Of a stretch of 64,000 nt of DNA, positions 35,726 through 48,020 are shown piece after piece; position 1 is the first letter of the stretch; every line of letters starts with the position of its first letter. Position numbers and translations under genes: made by a program. Where the stretch lies: the NCBI GenBank assembly GCA_964023275.1, contig OZ029916.1:27503587-27567586 (forward strand). Reading direction: 5' to 3'. The notes beneath the pieces are model-generated. The model did not search any database, was not told the origin of the DNA, and saw only the letters and a program-made list of their open reading frames with translations. The DNA comes from Norana najaformis. Its lineage: Eukaryota; Annelida; Clitellata; Crassiclitellata; Hormogastridae.

Positions 35726-37170
35726 CTTCCTCATCTCATCCGCAAAGAACTTCGGACCATTCCAGAGGCTCTTGGGAAGGGCGTTTGCAGCAGGAAAAGC
35801 AGGAAAAGTGCACAGTGGATGCATTCTAGCATGATATCGCGTTTAATGTACCAGATCTAAAATCTATGGTCAGTTGATTTATTTCCATCGGATTGTTGTG
35901 TTGAATTTACAGCGTAATATGTAGTCCAATTTTCCTTCATTAGATCACCGCATGGTAAGATAATGCAATCTGAGATAGGGTTATGTAATGAAAGTAAGGT
36001 AACTTAAAGTAAGGTATCGTTACAGTTTCGTTATCTGAGCAGTTTCGCCTATCGCAGTTTCATTCTTCTGGTTCTGAAAATTGTCTAGTATAACACTTGT
36101 GCAAGTGATGTAGCCTATGCGCTTCAAATATGACCTTATTGGTAACTACACGGAATAATTACTGTATTGACCATAGTAAGCCACATCACTGACACGTTTT
36201 GCTTCGGCAACACAGAGGGTGTCGGACCGTTTCTCTGTCCTAACTGTATTTCAGGGACTCGTATCGTGGGCTGGTACTATAGGACCTATTAAGGCGTGGC
36301 GCCTAGTAGACAGGGTGTGCTGGTAGTGAGAGATGTCACCAGATAGAATCACTTAAAAAAGAAAACGGTCGAGGCTGTACGTTTGCTATTAAACCACACA
36401 TATAATAGAATGGTGTAGGCAGATACACTTTGAAGTTCTGAGGTAAGTTGCCTAGCAACCTGTCGCATGACTTCTTGACCTTTCTTTTTGTCTAGAACGT
36501 CAGCAGTTGATAACCAATCTGTCACTTCATGGTCTCGGTTTGTCACGTTGGAAGCTCATCTGAAGACCCTACTTTAAACAGACGCTATACAAATGTGTGA
36601 TTATGATTACTATTGCTAGTCAGGTCTTTACTTACATACTAAATTTAATCTAATGTATAGTGGGAAAACTTCTATAGCACAGTTTATGTTATGCACGAGG
36701 CTTCAACCGCTGCATGACAGTCCCGGATACTGCTATAAATTACAGCACAGAAGGTTCTCGAAAATTCTGTCTTCTCAGTTGTCACCTCTACACTTTTCCC
36801 AGAATTTATAGTGCGCCGTTATTAGAAAACTACTCGATCACTCAAAACATGGGACCATTAACTGCATACTGTCATCATGAATCCTTAATAGACCTCAGCT
36901 CTGACTTATGTTGTCTTAGCCGTCGTACACGTAATTGAATCTGCGCTAAATAAAATGTCGTTCGCATCCATCATGACTACGTAATGCTAGCAATGAACTG
37001 ACGTAATCACTAGAGTTTATGCAAGTGAAGCCGAATTATGAAGATTATGAAGATTCAAACGAAACACACAGCATAAATCTGCAAGAATCTGCGAACAAAA
37101 TTATATGTCCGATGGATATACACGTCACACACGTGGATTACACAAATAGGACTGTATTTATGTATATATA
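35726..37170. other. Gene-free stretch
   Basis: No gene. A reversed family A LINE tail lies at 36660-36718. Confidence 0.4.
36660..36718 (-). mobile_element. LINE family A tail remnant, reversed
   Basis: ACTTCTATAGCACAG then ATGCACGAGGCTTCAACCGC is a diverged reverse complement of the tail. Confidence 0.5.
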
Positions 37171-39350
37171 CACTTATTCGTATTATTTACATATTACATA
37201 TACATACACACATAATACAGGTAGCCATATACAATTATAAATACACATATGCATATGCATACAGACATTTTAAGCATCCAAACTAAATTGCTGACAGCGA
37301 AGATTAAAGAAGAACAAGAAATAAGAAGGACGGAAGTTACATCGAGGAACGAAAGAAAGCTAAATATGACGTCACCAAAGCACACGGATACATATATAGA
37401 TACATACATGCAAATATGCATGCATACATACTGTCACTTTTTCCTGTAACTGTACTGTACCTTACAACCTTAGGGCTGCCAACCGTCCCGGATTCGCTTG
37501 GACAGTCCCGGAATCTGCCTTGTGCGTCCCGTGTCCCGGATTGATCCCAAATTGTCCCGGAACTTGGTGTAAATATCCACTTCACCAAATATTTTTCTTC
37601 TTTTTGCACACTAGACTCGAACAGCCGGCCGTAAATAAGTTTTACAGAGTGACCATAGAATAGAGAGTAGTTTGGTTAGTAGACCCAATAAATGACATCT
37701 GCAAATTACATGCATCATGCATGCATATATGAACTTTGCTCATGTTAGATCCTGAAGGGTGGTAGGCTACTAGAATTTAATAAACTCTTGAAGTTGATTC
37801 AGATTTCGTATTTAGGCCTGTTCTCTCCTGATGAAATGAGTCAAATCATTTGACTGTAATTTTTAACGACTATTTGCAGTAGATTCTACAATAGGCTGAC
37901 GCAATATTCGTTACATACAGTGATGTGGACAGGGTAAATTGGTACTGGGATATCGAGTGACTGTGGGCGTCCCGGACTGACAGAATCAAAAGTTGGGAGC
38001 CCAATACAACCTTAAGCTCTACTTATATTGCCATGTACGAATTAACATGGCCAATTTCAGCATAAAATCACAAAGTTGGCTTTCTTTTGATCTGTATTGA
38101 GTTTCCTCTTTTCTAATATTCCCTTTATCACAAATCTGTCGTCATATGATTAATGGCCTAACATCAACTCTATATACAGACAAAACATACGCACATATAT
38201 CTCATTAAGCCCATGTATTCCTACTTGCCTGAACATGTCTAGATTCCTTCAAGGCAAAAGTTTACTACAGTGTGCATATCCACGAATGCACGCCTGTGTT
38301 GCAGGGGCGTTCAAATTTCCTCACGTCATCTGATACGGAGTTTTCATTAAAAAGAGTATGACGCATGCTGTTGGGAAATGCGGGCAAGACGACGGTAATA
38401 TTATATTTTGACATGAGTGTAGATTTTTATTAGTTAGCTTGTTTGAACTATTTCATTTGTTCCTTAACTTGCTTTAACTATACATTTAATACGTAAGGCG
38501 GAACATTCATTAATAGCGCCGAAACAAGGCTAATTTGTACATGTCTGTCAAAAATGAGATCGAGAGAGGGAGACGTGAATGATGGACAGGGGACATAAAA
38601 GGAGACGGAGAGAGGGAGACATAAAGGACAGACAGGGGTCCACTGACTGGAGAGTGGATGGAAAGAGATGGATGAGTGACAAGTGGAGGTGAAAGATGAG
38701 AGGGGAATGAAGAGACTTTAAAAAGAGGAAGAGTTGGAGAGATGTGAATTCGCTAAATTGACGGTCATGCGGGCAACATCCGGAGTGCTGAATAACAATG
38801 AATCTCGAAAACGGGTTGACAAACTGTGGTCACTGACCGAAGAGAATCACGGGCGCTTTATGTTGTTTTATAAAGGTCGCTGTAAATACTTGTAAATTCT
38901 TCATTACTTTACATCATATTCGTTTATATACGTTTAGGTCCATATAAACAGTACGTTTCGTTCTTTTGGAACGGTTCTCGATCACCAGCTGTAGCGGGCC
39001 TAAGCCCCCGAAGATTAAGCCGCTGAACTCCGGCACCGCTTGCCACCAAGATACTGGAAGAAGACTGTGTTCACCTTTCGAAACTTTCGTCGGCGCAGAC
39101 AAGCACCGACAATCTTTCTTTCAGTGAACAAAATTATAAACACCTACATGCGCATAAACATCAGATGCCAGCGCAATGCACGGTGCGTTTTAGTGCGGCT
39201 GTTTGGCTCTCCTGCTGCCATGGATCTGGTGAGAGAAACCACAGCCACATTAGCCAAATGTTTCGTCGTTTCGGGTTTTATATCTAAACCTGTTTCGCAT
39301 CCGTCTCATAACTGTCATTTTTGCTTCCTCGTATCTTAAATAAGTCCCGC
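37171..39350. other. Gene-free stretch
   Basis: Short CATA tracts lie near 37200 and 37400, and purine-rich GAGAGGGAGAC sequence at 38560-38730. No gene. Confidence 0.4.
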
Positions 39351-39530
39351 TTCTTTTCTTCTTTCTCTCCAGTTTCATCTTCCTCTTCCTAGTCCTCTTC
39401 TGTGGTGTCTTCTCTCCTTTTCTCTTCTTCTTTCATGTCTTCCTTTTCCCTCTTTTTGCCATCCTCCTATTCTTTCTCCTGTTCCTCATTCTTCTCCTTT
39501 TCCTGTTCTTCCTCGTCTTCCAGGCTCCAG
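39351..39530. repeat. Pyrimidine-rich tract
   Basis: TTCTTC/CTCC low complexity. Confidence 0.85.
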
Positions 39531-41040
39531 CCTCAGCCGTCCCATCCTTGGCTGCTAGAGCTCATCTTCCTAGGCTTCTGCATCATTGTTTTCCAATATC
39601 GTCTATGTTTTACCATAAAATATTGGACTGATTCTCTCCCTCTACACGTATAATACACACATGTATACACAAATATATCTACATAATAAAGACATTATCC
39701 TATACACACATATGTGAGCTACATATGTACTGGTGCATTATATATATATATAGGCCTACTTGTACATATACATGTTTGCATATACATAAACAAGCATATC
39801 CTGTATAAGCAACATTATAGACGAATATCATGTAAGCACGTAATACTGTTGACCGATTCTTGGATTGGCAATATATGAACTCATTTCTCTACGCACTACA
39901 AAGGCGCCAGCAGGATTAAATCGAGGGGCCAAGGTTCCTTCTGTAGAGGAGGTTTTAATGCTTCCAAGTTTTTCACGTATTCCCTGATGGAATATTGCAT
40001 GTGAATTTTTATTCTAAAAAAATTGTATGCTTTAGCTTTTCCTTGCCTTCCCGAAAATTGATAAATGTGCGTAGATTTTTAGAGGGAAGGTTTTTTGGGT
40101 GTCCCAGGCTTTTCGTGCATCCCGAATTGCAAAATTTTGTATAGATTTCTTTGAAGGGAGGTTTATCTCGGTTCTGAATGGTGCTATATGCTATGGTGAA
40201 GTTCTTATTACGATAGGCTCCAAAAGGTATTAAGCAGATGTCCAGACACAAGGCAGACATTGATGAGACGCTTCGATCGGATGTCCATGAAGTGTGCAAT
40301 TAATACGAATGTGACCAGTCTGCTCAACGTGGATTCATCGATGCATGTGTGAACTGTGATTTCAACGGAACCAGGACTCATGAGGCTTTAAATTAAATTC
40401 TTAATAACAACAGTAATAGTAGTAATAACGATAACGATGATAAAAACAGATGATAGGTTCATAGACACTGGAAACTTATTTTTGATATTCCAATAAGCAT
40501 AACGGTACATATGTGTAATAACAATATTAGGCATCAGAATCAACGATACATCAATTATTACATCATCATTCCCAACATTGAGTACGGTAATGATAGTGTA
40601 ATGATGAAAAGTAACTGTAATATGATAATATTACGATTCGGATAACAACAATTTAAATATTATAAATGAAAAAATACTGACCGGTTGATTGTTTGACTTA
40701 CCTGCTGAGAAAATCGTACTATTCCTACGCCTAAATGTGGCATCGTTACCTTTGAACTCTGACAATTCATCGCAAGCACAGTTAAGAAAGAAGTTCAGTT
40801 GACTGTGTTTCCTCGTAAGCGCTTCCTTTCTCGTGCATGTATTATATTTTCCGAGCGATTCTTAATTATATAGCGCCTCTGTATTCATCCTCTCAGACGT
40901 GCCTGTCATCTGCAGACCCTGAAGTCCCAACCGCCCACTTGACATCCATGTCTGCTGCATATACGTCCAAAGCATTTCGACTCTGCATTCAAAGGAAAAC
41001 TCTTAGGCAAAGCGATTGCATTCGTCGAGGCAGCGACGCA
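39531..41040. other. Gene-free stretch
   Basis: It contains a SINE body remnant at about 40755-40800 (see 30752-30870) and a TATAGCGCC motif at 40869. Simple AT-rich sequence lies at 40390-40680. Confidence 0.4.
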
Positions 41041-41067
41041 AACGACCAGTGCGCGTCGGTTCTAAGT

Positions 41068-41325
41068 GTGTGTTTCCATCTGCATGTCTGTGTGTGCGCA
41101 CGCGTGTGTATGTATAAGTGTGGGCGTATGTGTGTGTATCCGTGTGTATGTTCGTGACCGTGTATGTGGGTATGTGGGCATATGCGTGTCAATGACCGTC
41201 TGCGCATTCGTGTGCGATTGTGTATAAATGTGTGCATGTATGCCCGCGTGTGGGTGCAGATGCGTGTATGCGTGTGAGTGTCCGTGTGTATACTTGCCTG
41301 TGTGTGAGTGTATATGTGAGGAGAG
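41068..41325. repeat. (GTGTGTAT)n-like degenerate GT repeat
   Basis: A long GT-rich, imperfect tract. Both strands have long open frames (Cys/Val or His/Thr rich) that are artefacts. Confidence 0.85.
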
Positions 41326-42479
41326 GGGCTGGATGTGATCGAATGAAGTAATTCCCAGAGCGAGCAGCAGCTGCCTGCATGACAAGGCCAATGTCATCAA
41401 TTGGCCGAAGCGCAGAACAGACGCGGATCCGGAAGTTTGCAGAGAGAGCCGAAGATCCCAGTGGAGTTCAGTGGACATCCCAGAGGCAGAAAAACTTGTT
41501 CAGGGATCAGGGAGGAACCTGGGGCTCTAAACATTTATATAGGCCCGATAGAGAACACTTTTTAACGTGTTTTGTAATTCAACATATTTTCGAATAGGAT
41601 TTTAAGCACAAGAGCTTAAACTTGTTCCGAATGCGCATCGAGGCAAATTAAGCCCCGCGGCTTAGGGCTCATAGGCAGCACATTTTGATATGTTTTATAA
41701 GGATAGTATTTTAGAATAGGAATTATTTAAAATGTCCGAATGCTTATTGAACCTAGAATTAGACAAAGTAAGCAAGCAACCACAGTTTAACGATAACATA
41801 TGGTTTAACTGGCCGTTGACTTCCACTAGACAAAGTTTAATGCTTATGACTGAGTGGGTCTGGTTCTGCTTAATTAGTATTGATTAGATCTGCTTGTTAA
41901 ATTTTTAGTTGCTTGCATAATGTGTGCATGAAATGTCTGTCTGTCTGTCTGTCTGTCAACGTCTCTCTTTGATTTCATGATTTACTATTGGCAAAGGACA
42001 GAACTTTAGGCAATTATGCAAATATGCTCTGCAGCATTATATGCATATTACACTTTTCTGTAGGGACTTTATGTCCTTGACCTTTCTCATTTTTAAATTA
42101 ATTCATCAGCTGATATCCTTCACTGCCGACAGGACCTGTCATCCATTAACTGCTAATAGGCAAAAAGAAAAAATATTGAAGGACTCCTAATATACACGAT
42201 TTAATTGCAGGCCTGTTATGTTCCAGCAATATGTAGGCCTAGTTCTGAAAGCTTCTAAGCTATATTGCAATGTCTTCTAACAGTAAACACTAGTGTCGCT
42301 AGATGGTAGACACTCATGACCAGGATGAAAAGCTATATATGTATGTATATATAGGGTTTACATCCACGGGCTTTAATTACGAATAAATGCAGTGCTATCT
42401 CTCTAAAATCACCCACGCATTGCAGCATATGGCAACGGGGTAATAGAGTGTAAATTTAAATTTGAGTTTTTATTAATTA
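41326..42479. other. Gene-free stretch
   Basis: A short (CTGT)n lies at 41935-41958 and one TAGGCCTA at 42234. No gene. Confidence 0.4.
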
Positions 42480-42527
42480 GTAACTTCTATCGCGCCGGTG
42501 TCTAATGCACAATGGCATCAGCGCCTA
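42480..42527 (-). mobile_element. LINE family A tail, reversed
   Basis: ACTTCTATCGCGCCGGTGTC then AATGCACAATGGCATCAGCG is the reverse complement of the family A tail. Confidence 0.6.
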
Positions 42528-42559
42528 ATACTTGCCTGCAGGAGCCGATGTCGTCAGCT

Positions 42560-43861
42560 GATATATCAGTCTCTATGACACAACGCTTCGATCATTTACT
42601 GATGAGCTGTTGCCGTTGTGGTCAGCTCGCAACAGATGCAATCCGACTAATCCGTTGCTTGATTCGGAATGCGCTACAAAAGGCCTCGGTCAGACAAGGA
42701 TCGAAGCGAGTGGATTTGGCTTCTGCGAGGAAAGCATTCTTTTTTCAAAATAAGGAACAGCGTTATTGGGAAAGCCTGATCGGCCGTCATTTGAAAGTCG
42801 ACGACTTTGAAATGATCTTTCCATGATTCTGCGTCGTTCCGGTAGATCTCAGAGTCCATCGTTCTCTGGCGAGGGCTACCTGCGCCATCTGACGAAAAGA
42901 GTTGCCGATATTCGCGGAGAAATTAGGGCTCAGCTCAATTAACATTCTCCATATCGCATGGACCGGTTTGAAATGTTTTGATCATTATTTCTGTGTTCAT
43001 CAGTAAAAAACGTGCATGCTGGAGCAAGTTCCGACATTCCTTCTCTTGGAAGTTGTCGATGAGCTGCTTCCTTTCTTGGTTCAGCTCTGAAAAAGAATTT
43101 TTGCCATACGGTCAGAAGCTAGCTATAATGAGGCCATCTCTACAGAGAAGTCAGGTATGGATCCGGATGACATGAATTACCAACCGGCCCATCTGTAACC
43201 TGACGTTAATCTCTAAGGTTGTAGAAAAAGTAGTGGCTAGGCAAACGTTGCGCTATTTGGGTTCATGCAACCTCAAGCCAAGCTGCATTCTGACTATAAG
43301 AAGGTTAATTCGACAGGGAAGGGTTTGCTAATTACCGAACTTTTATGACGCTATTGACTTAGGACACATCACACTGTTTGCTATCCTAGATATCCTGCAT
43401 ACTAAACCAATATCACATGCATTGCACTGGCTCCCCATTGAGCAAAGAATTCATTGCAAAATCTGTCTTATAGCTCACAAAGTACTACATTTTAATCAGC
43501 CGACCTATGCTCCATACCCACCCCTAACACACAGTGTGACTCTTGCTGTGTTCCATATCCGAACAGTGTATGGACTCTCGGACCTTCTCGGTAGCTGGTC
43601 CAAAGCTTTGGAATTCACTGCCCAATTCAATTCGTTCTGTCAGTTCTTTGATGTCATTCAGGTTTAAACTTAAGACTCATCTCTTCCAACTTGTTTACCC
43701 ACCGTAGTCTGGCTTCTGGTTTCTCTGACCTATTGGAATTCGACTCGGCTTCTCCAATAGCTTATGATTTTTGACTGCTATTTTGACTCGAAGCAACCGT
43801 CGACTGATGTCTTGGACATTTTGATAACGGCGCTATAGAAACCTTTACATTAGATTAGATT
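42560..43861 (+). pseudogene. LINE family A, decayed reverse-transcriptase ORF with 3' tail
   Basis: This is the longest family A copy. Pre-RT and RT pieces are readable in changing frames: SGMDPDDMN-YQPAHL (the NYRPISNL block), then KVVEKVVARQTLRYLGSC. After a deletion comes LHWLPIEQRIHCKICLIAHK, then an SWSKALEF block and the tail ending AGATTAGATT. The polymerase core with the YADD motif is deleted. Confidence 0.75.
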
Positions 43862-43867
43862 TAGATG

Positions 43868-44640
43868 CGGCGTTAGAGTTGGTAGATAGGTAAGTTTACT
43901 TAAGATTCATAACTATACGATCAAGAATTTGCATTAAAATTCAAAGTGGATATGGGTCTGTAATTAAACAGGTCGCTGGGATTGAGAGAAGTTTTCTTTC
44001 GCAGAGGATGAAATACGGTATTAGCAAAATGGAAGGATTTTCCTCATGCACTAATAAATTGATAATTGATGTAAAAGTTGGACCTAGGACATCGAAGTAT
44101 TACTTTAGAAGACATGTAGGAATGGTGCCAAGGAGAGAGCTTTTGATAGGTGAAAAATATGAGCCTGCGAACCTCCGCAAGATTTGTTGGCTGAAACCAG
44201 TTTAATACAGGAGGTAAAAACCTAAGAAATTTATCACTTACCCAGTAACCAACAAATTTCAGTCTGATTTCTATACCAGAAATTTTATCTGCGAAGAAGG
44301 TCAAGAATTTACTGGGTAGATCTCGGATAGCCGAGAACACAGCCGAGTACAAATTTAACACCCTCTACGTAATAACTTATTCAAAGCCATCCAAAGTTTT
44401 TGGTGATGCAGAACTTTCAGCAATTAAATTAGTTAAATATGGAAATTTGGCCGACGAAACAAGTTTCCGCACAAGTTTGAACTGTTGCCTGAACTTAATG
44501 TTGTTCGGTGGAAGGCGAGAGTGACACCAGCAAAGCTCTAACCTAGTTTTGCGACGCCTAGAAATGGCAGAATTAAACCAAAGCTGCAATGTGCGCTCTA
44601 CTACTCTCTTAGTTCTAAAAGGAATTTACCTGTCAAGGAG
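43868..44640 (-). pseudogene. LINE fragment, middle of ORF2, reversed
   Basis: Minus-strand reading gives WFNSAISRRRKTRLELCW (the PWYTPELRKLKR-type block), LVSSAKFPYLTNLIAESSAS, FLTFFADKISGIEIRL and then SLNPSDLFNYRPISTLNF at the start of the RT. This is the endonuclease-RT linker region of a CR1/L2-type LINE. It lies tail to tail with the 42560-43861 copy. Confidence 0.72.
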
Positions 44641-47323
44641 TTCAGTTAGAGTGATTGGAACTGCAGATCCAGCTCAATAGCTGTTTATGCTGGAGATAAC
44701 CATAAAGGCGACCTAAAATATCACACTTTATTTTATTTAAATCAATTTTATGCCAGGAAATGCGAAATCTAAGAATTTTGTAATTTGGAGGTTGTTAAAA
44801 TAGGAAGTTGAAGTTCGAGAAAATGGCAATCAGGAAGCTTTTTGGGCAGCCTGCATTTTATTTTTAAAATTACATTACCCTGGATTAAATAGCAACAATA
44901 GGCTATTATTTCTGTACTGATCGCAATCGCAAAACGTTGACCATGAAACCCTTTGTTTATGTGACGCATTTCGATTATTCGATAATTAATTTGACCTTCA
45001 TTAGTGTCTCATGATGACAAGATGGGACGACGATGATGATGACAACGGCGATAATGATTATGCCATTTTCTACGGTTGTTGTGTAACTCTTTCCATTTAT
45101 TTTCCGTGCAACTGTTTTGCTTTTGTCTACCGACTTTCCCTGTCACTTATCCCGTCTGTCTCTCGTGAGTTTACGCAGACTAAATAATTTCAGTCCAGGA
45201 TGGTTACTTTGACACCTCCACTCAAAATACAAACAATATCAATAATGCAAATATATATTACAGTATTTATTCTTTCCTTTCTAACAGATAAACATCGACG
45301 ATAGCAAAACTAAAACAATTAACTACTACTTTCGGTTGGCCTGAAATTGTCATCAATTGTCCTGCCTTGGATAACACACAGGCCTTTTAGGTCTAGGCCT
45401 ATACGTAGCTAAAGATTATATTGCGCTAGAACTCGGCTCATCGTTAGGGTTATCGAATGCATATCATATAGTCATTCAATCATTCAGAGCATTTAGGTAG
45501 CGCCCTTTCAGATATTTACTTTGAGGAACTCCCAACTCAGCTTATGCGAAAAAGAACAGTTTTCAAGCAGTGGTGAAAGGTGTATGTACCGTCCCTAGCT
45601 AGAAGGACACGCAGTTTGACAGGGAGGCTATTTCAGGTGAATGGTCCAACCACTGAAAAGGTGCGACGTTGTATTATTAAAGTGTGTGCAACGGAACAAT
45701 AAGTTCACCCCGGGTCGTGAAGCGATGATTACGGCGGCCAGACAAACCAGAAACGGGCAACGAAGCTCACGCAAGTAGGCAGCCGCATCCCCAACTTGGA
45801 TCGCCAGACCCACATAAGTATCTTAAATTCGATGTGAAACTGGCAGCCAATGAAGTACACTACGCACCAAGAAAACTAACAGCTACAAAATTGCCCCAAT
45901 GCGATTCAAGGGGAGTCACGAACAGAGGGAACTACCGCAGTCAATACTTGATCTACAGCGAGCGAACGATAAATACCTACGCTGGTAGAAAAATGAAAAT
46001 TAATCAAAACAGACGAAGTGCGATTTAAATTATATCATGTTCAACCGAATTCATTAATGGGAACACTAAATACCTTGATGATTAACTGAAGTCGGAATAC
46101 AATTTTATTGACGAACTCCCTTTCTATACAAATCGCACCTTGATCTGATCAGTCCTCACTTCGACACAAAAACAATGACAGCCATTAGTAGTTTGCAAAT
46201 GATAGTAATAAAAATATTAGTTTACTGTGATAGTTATAATAGTTTGCCAAAATAGTAATAAAATATATGAAACATACTCAAACACACAGCCTAGTTTCTT
46301 TACAAAATAATCTGCTGTGGTGAACATTGTACGCCACAGGAAGCAGAAAAGGGGAGGGAATATGAACATCATGAGGAAACTATCGGCTAAGATTCAATTC
46401 CTGGTTGGAATTAAAGCGGACAAAGACCTGTGTGCAGGAACGAAATAAATGGGGCAAATTTGTCCCAGTGGGGAGATTCTGAACTTGTGACGGGTAAGTT
46501 TCCGCTTCACTGGAGAGAGAAGTTTCCCCTCACCGGTTACAATTGGCATCCTGAAAACGAGGAATGCATGCAGTGAATCATGGAAAAGTATGCTTGAGAG
46601 GAAGAGAAATATTGAGGGCAGCAGGGAAGGAGGTAGGGAGGAAGAGAAGAAGGAGATACGGAGCAGGGAGAGAGAGTGGAAGAAACTAATGTAGATTTAC
46701 TAAAGAGAAAGACTGAAAGTAAACAGATGAGCCAGTGTTAGCCATAGAGAAAGAAAGAAAAAGAGACTGATGATAATATTAGTCTATAGACTAACATATT
46801 TAGTTAGACTAATAGGACGGATAGATGAGTCGAGTAGATTTTCTCTTTTCCATGACCTAGGTGGTACTCTCGTCTAAAACCCAGACTATAAAATAGATCA
46901 AGAAAAAGGTCTTATAGATACGAGGAAAATGATTGGACTTAGCGATTTCATGCATGCATTGAATCAAATTTGCACTCATTGTAAACCGATGCAATTAGCT
47001 ATCATAATATTGCGCCATGTAGCAAGAAAGCCTCTTTACGCCAAAAAACTGCTTTCAAACTGAACGATTGTTCACTGAATAGCAGTCACGTGCTGACCGA
47101 ATGAAATAAAATAAATGACGAAATAGTTCTTTTGGTAGACCTTCTTCCATGTTGGCCCAAGTAGGCTACGACTGGGATGATGGTTTTAGCGACGAGGCTC
47201 TTAGTTGCAGGGTGAAGGGAATAGATGTTGTTTCGGTGCCTCCATTAAGACAAAGTAACCGGAAATAGCAAAAATAACTTCTTAGGTCGTCACAGACGTT
47301 CATACAGCATCCTCAGCTCCTGG
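44641..47323. other. Gene-free stretch
   Basis: No gene is supported. 45490-45830 may be an old dispersed repeat (starts with a TAGCGCCCTTTCA motif). Purine-rich sequence lies at 46600-46770. Confidence 0.4.
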
Positions 47324-47350
47324 TGCTGCTGCTGCTGCTGCTGCTGCTGC
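47324..47350. repeat. (CTG)n trinucleotide repeat, about nine units
   Basis: It lies about 290 bases downstream of the receptor 2 stop codon and would be (CAG)n in the receptor transcript. Confidence 0.92.
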
Positions 47351-47642
47351 CGATGTTGATGATGAAGATGCGGCTGCAAGTCAATGGCGCGGTGTAGACT
47401 TCGGAAACCCGGTTCAGTTACATATCCCTCCCTCTGGTATTTCTTTACTTTTATTTTAATTTTATTAATTTATTACAGTTTTCTGCCTATAAAAATTATT
47501 CTTTGCGACTTGCTGGGCTCATAAAGGATCGGGGCATCGGTGCACTGAACCGGTTGAACCGGCAATACTGCTACGCCAAAGCTGCGAGCGAACTCCACTC
47601 TCGTAGATGCGAAGGTCCTAAGATATTTTCGATGTGTCCGGT

Positions 47643-48020
47643 TCAAGTGCCCGCAGAGCTGTCCATTTTAACTTGAGGACCGAGAACGAGTTTCTTGATG
47701 GCAAACCGGAAGTCCTTCATTTTCCAGCCGTAGAGGATCGGATTCCAGACAGAGTTGTAATGCGAAAGGATGATCGACGCATAAAATAGAATTGAGTGAA
47801 TCTGACACTCGGGGCAGAAGAAGGCGACCGTGTTGAGAGTGTATAGAGGCACCCAGGAGATGAGGAAGACGACGACGATGATGAAGATGCTCTTGACTGT
47901 CTTCGTCGTCAATTTCAGCTGCCGACGCAGTAGACGTTCGTTCTGCCGTTGGTCCTGAGGCTGAGCTGACTGTTGATGCAGTTGTTCGGAGGCCGCGAAT
48001 ATCTTGGACAGTTTTTTACT
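47643..48020 (-). CDS. Adenosine-receptor-like copy 2, exon 2 (loop 3, helices 6-7, tail)
   Basis: It has 125 codons plus a stop. The acceptor TTTGTGCAG|AGTAAA is phase 0 and gives SKKLSKIF. It holds a Gln-rich third loop (residues about 226-241), KSIFIIVVVFLISWVPLY, FFCPEC, ILSHYNSVWNPILY and a tail of about 28 residues. The in-frame stretch upstream of the acceptor is intronic (TACG)n repeat and should not be translated. Confidence 0.91.
   Translation of the reverse strand, partial: SKKLSKIFAASEQLHQQSAQPQDQRQNERLLRRQLKLTTKTVKSIFIIVVVFLISWVPLYTLNTVAFFCPECQIHSILFYASIILSHYNSVWNPILYGWKMKDFRFAIKKLVLGPQVKMDSSAGT

Noticed and set aside
41062..41478. 138-codon minus-strand frame, His/Thr-rich
   Set aside because: Degenerate GT-repeat translation.
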